Below, piece by piece: positions 1 to 6,982 of a stretch of 11,331 nt of DNA. A model generated the notes under the pieces. That model did no database searches. It saw only the letters and a list, made by a program, of their open reading frames with translations, and was not told the DNA's origin. This DNA comes from Caryophanales bacterium UBA6448. Lineage in GTDB: Bacteria; Bacillota_I; Bacilli_A; RF39; UBA660. The stretch lies in NCBI GenBank assembly GCA_002439555.1, contig DJOC01000049.1:1-11331 (forward strand), given 5' to 3'. The position numbers and the translations under genes were made by a program. The first letter of the stretch is position 1; the number at the start of each line of letters is the position of its first letter.

Positions 1-4
1 AATT

Positions 5-79
5 TGGAGCAAGTGAGCAGAATCGAACTGCCGTCTCAGCCTTGGCAAGGCCGCATACTAACCGCTGTACTACACCTGC
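5..79 (-). tRNA. tRNA-Gly (anticodon GCC), CCA encoded
   Basis: Read on the minus strand this folds into a full cloverleaf. The 7-bp acceptor stem GCAGGTG/CACTTGC has one G-T pair. The D stem is GTAC/GTAT, the anticodon stem CGGCC/GGCTG with loop TTGCCAA (anticodon GCC), and the T stem GGCAG/CTGCT with loop TTCGATT. The discriminator base is T and the CCA end is encoded at positions 7-5. It delivers glycine for GGC and GGT codons. It is transcribed away from the neighbouring operon. All arms pair, so it looks functional. Confidence 0.96.
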
Positions 80-108
80 GTAATATACTTTTTTCGGTTA
101 ACGAATTT

Positions 109-150
109 ATTTTACCATAAAATGTATAAAAATTGCAAGGGTAATTGTAA
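109..150 (-). promoter_or_regulatory. candidate promoter(s) of the tRNA-Gly gene
   Basis: Two minus-strand sigma-70-like pairs precede the tRNA. One is TTACAA (150-145), a 16-nt spacer and TATACA (128-123). The other is TTGCAA (138-133), an 18-nt spacer and TAAAAT (114-109). Either leaves a leader of about 20-40 nt before the tRNA. I cannot choose between them from sequence. The first shares its -35 hexamer, on the opposite strand, with the promoter of the rightward operon. Confidence 0.4.
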
Positions 151-173
151 AAAAAAATAATTATTGATATAAT
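145..173 (+). promoter_or_regulatory. sigma-A promoter of the ltaS-type/LCP operon
   Basis: TTGTAA (145-150), a 17-nt spacer and TATAAT (168-173). TG at 165-166 makes it an extended -10 element. The expected start of transcription is near 180, giving a leader of only about 15 nt that holds the AGAAGGG ribosome-binding site (186-191) before the ATG at 196. It should drive all three genes to 4683. Confidence 0.7.
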
Positions 174-195
174 ATATGTTGATAAGAAGGGTTTT

Positions 196-2214
196 ATGAA
201 AAAGAAAGTAAGTAATAATATGTATAAAAAAGTTAAAAAATCGCTTATTGAATATATAATCTCAAATAGATTATTTTTGTCTTATGTACTAATATCTATT
301 ATTAGTATGGTTTTAGTAAGAAAAAATACGGTAGGAATTTTTAAAAGTCCATTTCCTTTTCTAACAGATTTGGGAATTATATTAGTAATCGGAGCAATTG
401 GTTATTTTATTAAACCACAAAAACAATATAAATATTTCTTTGTATGGGTTATTATATTCGCTCTTATTGGGCTCGTTAATTCTGTTTATTATGTGTTTTA
501 TACATCATTTGCATCATTCGGAGAACTAGCATCTTTATCTCAAACGGAGACAGTTACCGGTTCAATATGGGAAAAATTTAGATGGAATTATTTAGTATTT
601 ATTATTCTTCCTATATTATTTCATTTAGTACATAAAAAACTATCAGATTCAAGTTATTATAATTTTTTAAATTGTGTTGAAAAAGGTAAAAAAATGGCTT
701 TATCTACTTTGATTGTCGGAGTATTTTGCTTAAGTATAAGTTTTGCTTTTGCAAAGAAAAGTGATTTTTCAAGACTTAATAAACAGTGGAATAGAATTTA
801 TATAGTTGAAAGATTTGGTGCTATTTTATATCAAGGTAATGATTTACTTCAGACATTAAGACCTAAAATAAGTAGTTTATTTGGTTATGAAGATGCATTA
901 AAGGCATTTAATGAATATTTTGCTTCCGAAGAAAATCAAAAATATAAAGAAGATAATAAATATACTGGTATTGCAAATGGTTATAATGTAATTTTTGTTC
1001 ATATGGAATCTATGGAAGACTTTGCAATGAATTTAACATTCAATGGAAATGAGGTTACTCCAAACTTAAATAAACTTGCAAAAGAGGGAATGTTTTTCTC
1101 AAACTTTTATCCTGAAGTTTCTACGGGTACATCATCAGATACAGAGTTTACACTTTTATCTAGTTTAATGCCTGCGGCATCAGGAACAGTATTTGTAAGT
1201 TATTATGATCGAAACTATAACACAATTCCAAAGATACTAGCACAAAATAATTATTATACATTTAGTATGCATGGTAACTTATCTTCGATGTGGAATAGAA
1301 ATAAAGCTCATCCATCATTAGGATATCAAGGAATGTATTTCGAAGAAAGTTTTGAATATACTGACGATGATGTTATTAATTTAGGTATCAATGATAAATT
1401 GTTCTTTAAAGAGGCAATCCCTATTTTAGAGGGTATTGAAAACGAACATCAAAATTATATGGGAACAATTATAACATTATCAAATCATTCACCATTTACA
1501 TTCCTAGATAAATATGGAGAATTTGATTTATCAGATACTTTTGTAAATGAAAATGGTGAAACTGTTACAACTGATTATCTGTCTGGTACAGCAGTAGGAA
1601 ATTATTTAACCTCTGTACATTATGCAGATTCCGCTTTAGGGGATTTTATAACATATATAAATGAATCTTCAGCATTTGATAATACAATATTTGTATTCTA
1701 TGGTGACCACGATGCTAAACTTACTAGAAAAGAAATGAATTATTTATATAATTATAATAAAGAGGATGGCTCACTTTATGAAGAAGGAGATGAAAATTAT
1801 ACTCCTTATGATTCATTTAAACACGAACTTAACAAAAAAACACCTTTAATAATCTGGACGAAAAATAATAAATTAAAAAATACTTTAAAAGGTGAAGTAA
1901 AATATTATATGGGTATGATTGATGTTGCTCCAACAATTTTAAATATGCTTGGCTATAAAAACGAATATGCTTTAGGCCACGATATATTTAATATTAAAAA
2001 TAATAATGTTGTAGCATTCCCTAATGGTAACTTTTTAAGTAATGTAATGTATTATAACAATTCTACTGGCGAATATTATGTTATTAATGATAGCACAGTA
2101 ATTGATGATAACTATGTTGAAAAAACAAAAGAAAATGTTGAAAAGATGCTTGAGGTATCAAATTCAATAATTGTTTATGACTTATTAAATAAAAAGGAGA
2201 GTAGTAATGACTAA
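196..2214 (+). CDS. LtaS-type lipoteichoic acid synthase family protein (membrane phosphoglycerol transferase)
   Basis: The 672-residue protein has about five N-terminal membrane segments (roughly 24-41, 51-72, 78-100, 129-147, 167-186). An extracellular alkaline-phosphatase/sulfatase-fold domain follows (about 260-600). This is the architecture of enzymes that polymerise glycerol phosphate from phosphatidylglycerol on the outer membrane face. Visible family residues are E271 in HMES, the nucleophile motif around 311-318 (GTSSDTEF), H359 and W366-R368 (MHG, WNRN), H431 (SNHSPF), and D504-H505 (YGDHD). The staphylococcal catalytic Thr (GKTSD) aligns with S313 here, so the nucleophile is probably Ser. 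The ATG at 196 is chosen for AGAAGGG four bases upstream. It overlaps the next gene by 8 nt. It could instead act on a different phosphopolymer, since the family includes primases and paralogues. Confidence 0.9.
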   Translation: MKKKVSNNMYKKVKKSLIEYIISNRLFLSYVLISIISMVLVRKNTVGIFKSPFPFLTDLGIILVIGAIGYFIKPQKQYKYFFVWVIIFALIGLVNSVYYVFYTSFASFGELASLSQTETVTGSIWEKFRWNYLVFIILPILFHLVHKKLSDSSYYNFLNCVEKGKKMALSTLIVGVFCLSISFAFAKKSDFSRLNKQWNRIYIVERFGAILYQGNDLLQTLRPKISSLFGYEDALKAFNEYFASEENQKYKEDNKYTGIANGYNVIFVHMESMEDFAMNLTFNGNEVTPNLNKLAKEGMFFSNFYPEVSTGTSSDTEFTLLSSLMPAASGTVFVSYYDRNYNTIPKILAQNNYYTFSMHGNLSSMWNRNKAHPSLGYQGMYFEESFEYTDDDVINLGINDKLFFKEAIPILEGIENEHQNYMGTIITLSNHSPFTFLDKYGEFDLSDTFVNENGETVTTDYLSGTAVGNYLTSVHYADSALGDFITYINESSAFDNTIFVFYGDHDAKLTRKEMNYLYNYNKEDGSLYEEGDENYTPYDSFKHELNKKTPLIIWTKNNKLKNTLKGEVKYYMGMIDVAPTILNMLGYKNEYALGHDIFNIKNNNVVAFPNGNFLSNVMYYNNSTGEYYVINDSTVIDDNYVEKTKENVEKMLEVSNSIIVYDLLNKKESSND

Positions 2215-2827
2215 GAGAAAAAAGCAAATTAAAAAATCAGCATTAATGATAATTATACTTACTATTTTAGTCAGTGTTGGTCTATATTTTTTACTTTTTT
2301 CTAAAAGTTCTGTTGGACTACTTGTAAGAAGTAAAGATAAAACTGCTAAATTTGATTATACACTTGATAAAGATAACACAAATTTAATGAAAGAAAACTT
2401 CAAGGAACTTAAGGATATTCTTGCTAAAGATGATATTAATTATGAAGATTATGCAAAAACTTTAGCAAAATTATTTATAATTGATTTATATACAATTGAT
2501 AATAAAAAAAGTATGTATGATGTAGGAAGTCTTGAGTATGTATATGATAAAGAAAACTTCAAAACTAGATGTCAAAATACTTTATATAAAGGACTTAAGG
2601 AGAAAAGTACAAGAAAAAATAATGAATACCCAGTTGTAGAAAGTATCAATATTGATAGTTTTGAAAACGGTGAATTTACTTATAATGATAATAAATATGA
2701 ATCATATGATGTAACTTTATCTTGGGATTATAAAAAAGATTTAGGTTATGATAAAAGTGGCAAAGTAACAATAATTAAAATCGAAGATAAATTATATGTT
2801 GTTTCCTATGAAGGGGGCGAAGAATGA
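2207..2827 (+). CDS. single-pass membrane protein of unknown function
   Basis: The 206-residue protein starts with a positively charged segment (KRKKQIKK), then one membrane helix at about residues 12-32. The hydrophilic rest is probably extracellular. That part has a helical section (about 55-95) followed by short strand-like stretches (FTYNDNKYESYDVTLSWDY, then KVTIIKIEDKLYVVSY). This pattern resembles small alpha+beta, NTF2-like extracellular domains, but I do not recognise a family. The start at 2207 has AAGGAG at 2195-2200. It overlaps the upstream LtaS-type gene by 8 nt and the LCP gene by 4 nt (ATGA), so translation is probably coupled. Its place between a polymer synthase and an LCP transferase suggests an accessory role in surface-polymer assembly. 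That role is inferred from context only. Confidence 0.8.
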   Translation: MTKRKKQIKKSALMIIILTILVSVGLYFLLFSKSSVGLLVRSKDKTAKFDYTLDKDNTNLMKENFKELKDILAKDDINYEDYAKTLAKLFIIDLYTIDNKKSMYDVGSLEYVYDKENFKTRCQNTLYKGLKEKSTRKNNEYPVVESINIDSFENGEFTYNDNKYESYDVTLSWDYKKDLGYDKSGKVTIIKIEDKLYVVSYEGGEE

Positions 2828-4683
2828 AACATTTAAAAAGAAAATTTAAACGAAGTAAGCCCGTGGCAAGAATTATTTATTTTTTAGTAATTATTGCTTA
2901 TATAATTAGTTATGCCTTCTTTGTAAAAAGTATTGTATCTTTAACAGGTATTGAAACAGTAATAAGATATATACTTCTTATACTTTTTGCCTTATATATA
3001 ATTATGTATGCTTTCATAAATTTCTTTAAATTATGTGTAAGAAAATATAAACATTTAATTATTACTTCGATAATAAGCGTGGTATTAATCATTGTATTTA
3101 TTTTTTCTTCGAGTATCATTGATTTATTACTTGGAAAAATATCTTCGCTTACAAATTCAAGTGATTCAAAATATACAACATATTTAGTAACATTATCAAG
3201 TGAAAAATATGATAAAAATATGGTACTAGGTATGGTAAGTGATGAAGATGATTATGAAGGCAATATTTTAGCAAAAAAATTAATTAAGAAAGAAAAACTA
3301 AAAAATGAAATCAAAGAATATACTTCAGAAATTGATTTACTTTATGCCTTATATGACAAAGAAATTGGTGGAATATTTATAAGTGGAAGTTATATATCAA
3401 GATATAGTAATGAAGCAGATTTTACAAATATTGCCACGGACACTAAAAAAGTATTTGAAATAAGTGAGAAAAAGAAAGTTAAAAATGAAAATGTTTCTAA
3501 CAAAAGTTTAAATGAACCATTTACAGCCCTTATTTTAGGAGTGGACTCTGAAGCGGATGAACTTAATGATGATGCAGCCTTTAATGGTGATACAATTATT
3601 TTAGCAACATTCAATCCAGATACTTTAAGTGCAACACTTTTCTCAATTCCAAGAGATACTTATGTTCCGATTGCTTGTAAAGGAAAGTCTTATAATAAGA
3701 TTAATTCTTCAGCGGCATATGGAACAAAATGTGTAACAGACACTATTGAAAATTTAACTGGTATAAATATTGATTACTATGTAAAAATCAATTTTAAGGG
3801 TGTTGTTGATTTAGTCGAAGCCTTAAAGGGTATAACTGTTGATGTCGAAGAACCTGATTTTAATTTTAATCAAGGAGTAGATTGCAAGGGTAAGGTATGT
3901 GAACAAAACTCTGATAGATTATGGGGTAGTCATACAGTATATATTGATCCTGGCGTTCAAACACTAGATGGTGAGCAAGCACTTGCATATTCGAGATGTC
4001 GTCATTTATATGCTATAAGTGATTTAGCAAGAAACAAACACCAACAAGATGTAATAATGGCAATTGCAAAAAAAATGCTAACTATTAGAAATTATAATCA
4101 ATTTGAAAAAGTATTAAATGCTGTTAGTAAGAATATTTCAACGAATATGAGTAAGGATTCAATATTATCTGCTTATCAAATACTAAAGAAAATGGTTGGT
4201 AATATGCTTTCTGATGAAGACTTTATAAATATTCAAAAAACTTATCTTGAGGTATATAACTTAAATATAACATTATCTTCGGGAAGAGTATCAAGTGCGC
4301 TTGGTTATTATGATGATAGTTTAAAAGATATTGTTAAAGCTATGAATATTAATTTAGGTAAAGAAGCAGGTGAGGTAATTAAAACATTTAGTTACTCAAT
4401 TAATGAAACTTATGAACCTTTTATAGCGGGTAAAGGTATTACTACGGGAGTTACAAATTCAACGCTTGCTAGTTTCATAGGAAAATCTAAAAATGATGCC
4501 CAAAACTATTGCGATAAAAATGATTTAGATTGCACGTTTTCTTTTGTAGATAGTCAAAGTGATAAATATAATGCTAGTGTAGATACTGATTTAATAGGTA
4601 GTCAAAATCCATCTGCAGGTTCACTTTTAAGGGGAGTATCTTCAGTACACTTTTATATTAATGGAGAAGTCTTAAATGATTAG
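2824..4683 (+). CDS. LytR-CpsA-Psr (LCP) family transferase with C-terminal PASTA-like domain
   Basis: LCP enzymes move lipid-linked phosphopolymers onto cell-wall peptidoglycan on the outer membrane face. This 619-residue protein has three membrane helices near the N-terminus (about 14-36, 42-66, 76-101), a linker, then an LCP domain at about 230-420. Visible LCP signatures are LGVD near 236, GDTI, SIPRDT with R277 and D278, and KIN. The LAYSRCRH segment has R391 and R393, followed by R403 and Q407 in ARNKHQQ. These match the pyrophosphate-binding Arg/Asp/Gln set. Residues about 545-615 look like a PASTA domain (FIGKSKNDAQ, then a QNPSAGSLL-type end), which usually binds muropeptide in Ser/Thr kinases and PBPs. 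AAGGGGG at 2811-2817 supports the start. It is last in the operon and its stop codon lies within the terminator stem. Confidence 0.92.
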   Translation: MKHLKRKFKRSKPVARIIYFLVIIAYIISYAFFVKSIVSLTGIETVIRYILLILFALYIIMYAFINFFKLCVRKYKHLIITSIISVVLIIVFIFSSSIIDLLLGKISSLTNSSDSKYTTYLVTLSSEKYDKNMVLGMVSDEDDYEGNILAKKLIKKEKLKNEIKEYTSEIDLLYALYDKEIGGIFISGSYISRYSNEADFTNIATDTKKVFEISEKKKVKNENVSNKSLNEPFTALILGVDSEADELNDDAAFNGDTIILATFNPDTLSATLFSIPRDTYVPIACKGKSYNKINSSAAYGTKCVTDTIENLTGINIDYYVKINFKGVVDLVEALKGITVDVEEPDFNFNQGVDCKGKVCEQNSDRLWGSHTVYIDPGVQTLDGEQALAYSRCRHLYAISDLARNKHQQDVIMAIAKKMLTIRNYNQFEKVLNAVSKNISTNMSKDSILSAYQILKKMVGNMLSDEDFINIQKTYLEVYNLNITLSSGRVSSALGYYDDSLKDIVKAMNINLGKEAGEVIKTFSYSINETYEPFIAGKGITTGVTNSTLASFIGKSKNDAQNYCDKNDLDCTFSFVDSQSDKYNASVDTDLIGSQNPSAGSLLRGVSSVHFYINGEVLND

Positions 4684-4695
4684 ACTTCTTTTTTT
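4665..4695 (+). terminator. intrinsic terminator of the LtaS/LCP operon, overlapping the stop codon
   Basis: AGAAGTCT (4665-4672) pairs perfectly with AGACTTCT (4682-4689) around a 9-nt loop, and a T run follows to 4695. The LCP stop codon TAG (4681-4683) straddles the loop and the 3' arm, so the coding end and terminator share sequence. Confidence 0.88.
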
Positions 4696-4700
4696 ATATG

Positions 4701-4722
4701 AAAAAACCACACAATTTGTGTG
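4701..4722 (-). terminator. intrinsic terminator of the minus-strand operon
   Basis: On the minus strand CACACA (4722-4717) pairs with TGTGTG (4713-4708) around a 3-nt loop. A G and six T follow (4707-4701). It lies two bases past the transglycosylase stop codon. With the plus-strand terminator next to it, it separates the two convergent operons. Confidence 0.8.
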
Positions 4723-4724
4723 AT

Positions 4725-5981
4725 TTATAAAGTTAAATTATCAATTACAACCTCTGAAGGAGTATCATTTTGATTTTGAATTTTAATAATACTCATATCC
4801 TCAAGGTAACTAAATACGTGTTTTAAATATTCATTATCTCCGCCTAAAGTTTCAGAAATATGACTAGTAAAATCTTTACCATAATTATTTATTAAATTAC
4901 ATATTGCTGTAATACCTTTATTGTAAGATATTACACTTGCAATTATAACTTCATCTTTAGTAATAGTTCCATTTACATAATATTTATTATATAATGTTGC
5001 GTATTGATTATTTAGTATCATACAACCGATTTTAATTGCATATTCTGGATTTACTAGACTAGCACTATCAATTCTTTCTTTATCAACATTACCAGTTTCA
5101 TAATTATATGCACTAATTTCATAACCATTCCAAATAGATTCAATTTGCATAACTCCATTTGCTCCGATATTTGAATAATTAATCTCATTATATGCATTTT
5201 CTTGAGTAAGAATAGCCATAACAAGTTTACTATCAAGTCCATATGTTGCCCCGTATTTACTTACTAAATCTCCATAGGTTTCTCTAGCGTAATTACTTTT
5301 TTCACTATTAGATCTATCTTCGTAATCGAAACTATAAACAGGCATATCATCATCGTATAAATATTCTTCGTCGATTATTACATTGTCAGTGTTTATGGCT
5401 GGAGCATCTTGTGTAAGTGTTAAATCTTCGTTTGTTTCTTCCAAAGTTACAGGAATATCTTCGGTAAGTTCATTACTTTCGGAAGTAATTTCATTTATGG
5501 GAATATCTTGTGCCAATTCAACTTTTTCATTTTTTAAATTTGTTAAACTTACTTCATTACTATCTTCATAATTAACTAAAAATTCTGGTTTATATTTTTC
5601 AGTATCGATTTCAAATGTAATACTTTTAGAATCATCCAAAGTGGCATCATCTCTAGAAATTGCATTAACTTTATTTTTTTTGAGTGATACTCCTGTAAGC
5701 ATAGAAAGAAGTGATGCACTTATTATTACTTTTTTTAAACTGTTTTGTTTAGATTTATTAAGATTAGGTACTTTACTAATTAAAGTATTTATAACTTTTC
5801 TATCTGTTATAGTAAACTTGTTAAAACCAGTTTTTTGAAATTTAACATCCTCGAATGAATTTAAAATTCTATTAACTCTTATTAAGTAACCTTCGAGTGA
5901 TATAGACTTATTACCAGTTTCTAAAAATGCGTTATTAAGGTTACCATTATCATCTAAAGTAATTACTACACATCTTGACAT
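4725..5981 (-). CDS. membrane-anchored SLT-domain lytic transglycosylase
   Basis: This 418-residue protein should cleave peptidoglycan glycan strands outside the cell. The N-terminal ~80 residues are soluble and of unknown family. One membrane helix follows (about 84-101), then a long acidic linker (about 112-225), then an SLT (lysozyme-like) domain at about 232-396. The domain shows catalytic E261 in LTQEN, the NIGANGVMQIE motif (271-281) and the SYNKG motif (352-356, usually AYNAG). The ATG at 5981 is preferred over the GTG at 5993. GGAG at 5991-5988 lies 6 nt before the ATG, inside the longer version. It overlaps the upstream DUF1292 gene by 16 nt. The linker contains degenerate repeats of the form L-x-x-D-x-P. 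An N-terminal cytoplasmic domain on an SLT enzyme is unusual and could couple it to intracellular cues; that is inference. Confidence 0.87.
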   Translation of the reverse strand: MSRCVVITLDDNGNLNNAFLETGNKSISLEGYLIRVNRILNSFEDVKFQKTGFNKFTITDRKVINTLISKVPNLNKSKQNSLKKVIISASLLSMLTGVSLKKNKVNAISRDDATLDDSKSITFEIDTEKYKPEFLVNYEDSNEVSLTNLKNEKVELAQDIPINEITSESNELTEDIPVTLEETNEDLTLTQDAPAINTDNVIIDEEYLYDDDMPVYSFDYEDRSNSEKSNYARETYGDLVSKYGATYGLDSKLVMAILTQENAYNEINYSNIGANGVMQIESIWNGYEISAYNYETGNVDKERIDSASLVNPEYAIKIGCMILNNQYATLYNKYYVNGTITKDEVIIASVISYNKGITAICNLINNYGKDFTSHISETLGGDNEYLKHVFSYLEDMSIIKIQNQNDTPSEVVIDNLTL

Positions 5982-6214
5982 AATAAACTCCACATATTAT
6001 CAACATATTTTCTTTTATCTTCGGGTATGTCTAGCAGGGTAATGTTTCCATCATTTATTTCATATTTATTAATTATAACATCTAAATTACCTTCGTTAGT
6101 TAATGTATTATCTGTGTAAACAATATAATTTTCTTTATCAATATTAAATGTTTTTAATATTTCATATGTTATTTTTTTATTATTTTCATTTACTATTTCA
6201 AATTTTGTATCCAT
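5966..6214 (-). CDS. DUF1292 (YrzB-like) small protein
   Basis: The 82-residue protein has the DUF1292 pattern: FEIVNENNKK near the start, then a helix, then YIVYTDN, then a strand-rich middle (LDVIINKYEINDGNITLLDI) and a VDNMWSLL-type end. B. subtilis YrzB is of similar size. The molecular function of the family is unknown. Two ATG codons are possible. The one at 6220 touches the AAGGG ribosome-binding site (6225-6221) with no spacing, whereas the one at 6214 sits 6 nt away, so 6214 is chosen. It begins 9 nt after the upstream Lys-rich gene and its end overlaps the transglycosylase start, so the three are likely one transcript. Confidence 0.8.
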   Translation of the reverse strand: MDTKFEIVNENNKKITYEILKTFNIDKENYIVYTDNTLTNEGNLDVIINKYEINDGNITLLDIPEDKRKYVDNMWSLLCQDV

Positions 6215-6223
6215 ATTCATCCC

Positions 6224-6730
6224 TTATTTCTTTTTATTCTTACCATTTGTTTTTTTCTTTTTCTTTCTTTTAACAGTTTTCTTTTTAGTTGGTCCTTTTC
6301 CTTTATAACGATTATTTATATTTGGATTAGTTTTCTTTGATTTATCTGATGTATTATTTTTCTTTTTCGAAGTACTTCCTTTTGCTTTAGTATTAGTTTT
6401 GTTTTTATCTTTTGAAACTTTATTATTGGTTTTATTTTTAACTTCTTTAGTTTTATTTTTATTTTCCTTAACAGGTTTATTTTCTTTGTTAACAGTTTCC
6501 TTCTTAACAGAAACTTTTGGAGTTTCCTCTTTTTCCTCAGAAACTTTTTCAGCAGAAACATTTTCTTTAGAAATTGCTTTTTCTTTGTCAGTAACTCTTT
6601 TTTCAAGTTTCAATTTATCTCTTTGTTCTTTTTGGTACCATAAAATCAATCCTATCGCTAATAAAACAACAAGATAAAGTGAAATTAGAACAATAAAAAC
6701 AATATCAATTGGATCAAAAACTCTATTCAT
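6224..6730 (-). CDS. small membrane protein with long lysine-rich cytoplasmic-like tail
   Basis: The 168-residue protein has one strong membrane helix at about residues 9-32. Everything after residue 33 is low complexity and highly basic: I count about 47 lysines, with Asn, Thr, Ser and Glu between them, ending in Lys runs (KRKKKKK, KNKKK). The first part of the tail (about 35-70) is mixed charge and probably helical; the rest is likely disordered. The positive-inside rule puts the tail in the cytoplasm, where it could contact nucleic acid, ribosomes or acidic lipids. I recognise no family and assign no function. No good Shine-Dalgarno precedes the ATG at 6730 (GATGAG only), and the leader from the candidate promoter is short. 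It is first of three minus-strand genes. Confidence 0.75.
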   Translation of the reverse strand: MNRVFDPIDIVFIVLISLYLVVLLAIGLILWYQKEQRDKLKLEKRVTDKEKAISKENVSAEKVSEEKEETPKVSVKKETVNKENKPVKENKNKTKEVKNKTNNKVSKDKNKTNTKAKGSTSKKKNNTSDKSKKTNPNINNRYKGKGPTKKKTVKRKKKKKTNGKNKKK

Positions 6731-6747
6731 ATCTCATCACTAATTAA

Positions 6748-6776
6748 ATTATATTATATTTTACTAAAAAGATAAA
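6748..6776 (-). promoter_or_regulatory. candidate promoter of the minus-strand operon
   Basis: On the minus strand TTTATC (6776-6771), a 17-nt spacer and a perfect TATAAT (6753-6748). A second TATAAT overlaps one base upstream (6758-6753). The -35 match is weak. Transcription would start near 6741, about 10 nt before the Lys-rich gene. Confidence 0.5.
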
Positions 6777-6786
6777 GTTATTTTTG

Positions 6787-6815
6787 ATGACAAAATGTAA
6801 AAAATATGCTAGAAT
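6787..6815 (+). promoter_or_regulatory. candidate promoter of the tandem-repeat RNA element
   Basis: ATGACA (6787-6792; five of six consensus bases), a 17-nt spacer, then TAGAAT (6810-6815; five of six) with TG at 6807-6808 as an extended -10. The predicted start near 6822 falls at the base of the first stem-loop (6823), which fits a small RNA that begins with a hairpin. Confidence 0.6.
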
Positions 6816-6822
6816 ATCTAAT

Positions 6823-6850
6823 GTATTTAGGAATTTATATTCGTAAATAC
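6823..6850 (+). other. stem-loop at the predicted 5' end of the small RNA
   Basis: GTATTTA (6823-6829) pairs with TAAATAC (6844-6850). After a single G-G mismatch, GAAT (6831-6834) pairs with ATTC (6839-6842) around TTAT. This gives an 11-bp hairpin starting about 8 nt after the -10 box. Confidence 0.6.
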
Positions 6851-6852
6851 AT

Positions 6853-6870
6853 ATAAACAGCAATGTTTAT
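6853..6870 (+). other. 7-bp stem-loop with GCAA (GNRA) tetraloop
   Basis: ATAAACA (6853-6859) pairs perfectly with TGTTTAT (6864-6870) around GCAA. It sits two bases after the first hairpin and four bases before the first repeat unit. GNRA loops are stabilising or receptor-binding elements in structured RNAs. Confidence 0.6.
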
Positions 6871-6874
6871 TAAA

Positions 6875-6979
6875 GTTGGAGTACCCGAGCCATAGTGGGA
6901 ATTAAAAAAGTTGGAGTACCCGAGCCGTAGTGGGAGTCAAAAAAGTTGGAGTACCCAAGCCATAGTGGGAATTAAAAAA
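6875..6979 (+). repeat. three tandem copies of a 35-bp repeat
   Basis: Units are 6875-6909, 6910-6944 and 6945-6979, with no spacers. Each begins GTTGGAGTACCC and ends in an A run. Relative to unit 1, unit 2 has CCA to CCG and ATT to GTC, and unit 3 has CCCGAG to CCCAAG; all other bases are the same. Within a unit CCC can pair with the later GGG (CCCG/TGGG, 8-nt loop), and TGG can pair with CCA or CCG, giving a possible pseudoknot. The CCA to CCG change keeps a U-G pair. Each unit also contains a stop/start overlap TAGTG. Confidence 0.95.
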
Positions 6980-6982
6980 GTG

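Noticed and set aside
93..105. Palindromic operator TTCGGTTAACGAA
   Set aside because: Only the GTTAAC core is symmetric; the flanks are out of register by one base.
5982..5993. GTG start of the transglycosylase at 5993
   Set aside because: The GGAG ribosome-binding site lies between the GTG and the ATG at 5981, so the ATG is the likely start.
6316..6677. Overlapping ORFs on both strands within the Lys-rich gene
   Set aside because: They arise from the A-rich low-complexity coding sequence read in other frames. They lack ribosome-binding sites and recognisable domains.
6875..6979. CRISPR array
   Set aside because: The three 35-bp units are directly adjacent with no spacers, and no cas genes are in the window.
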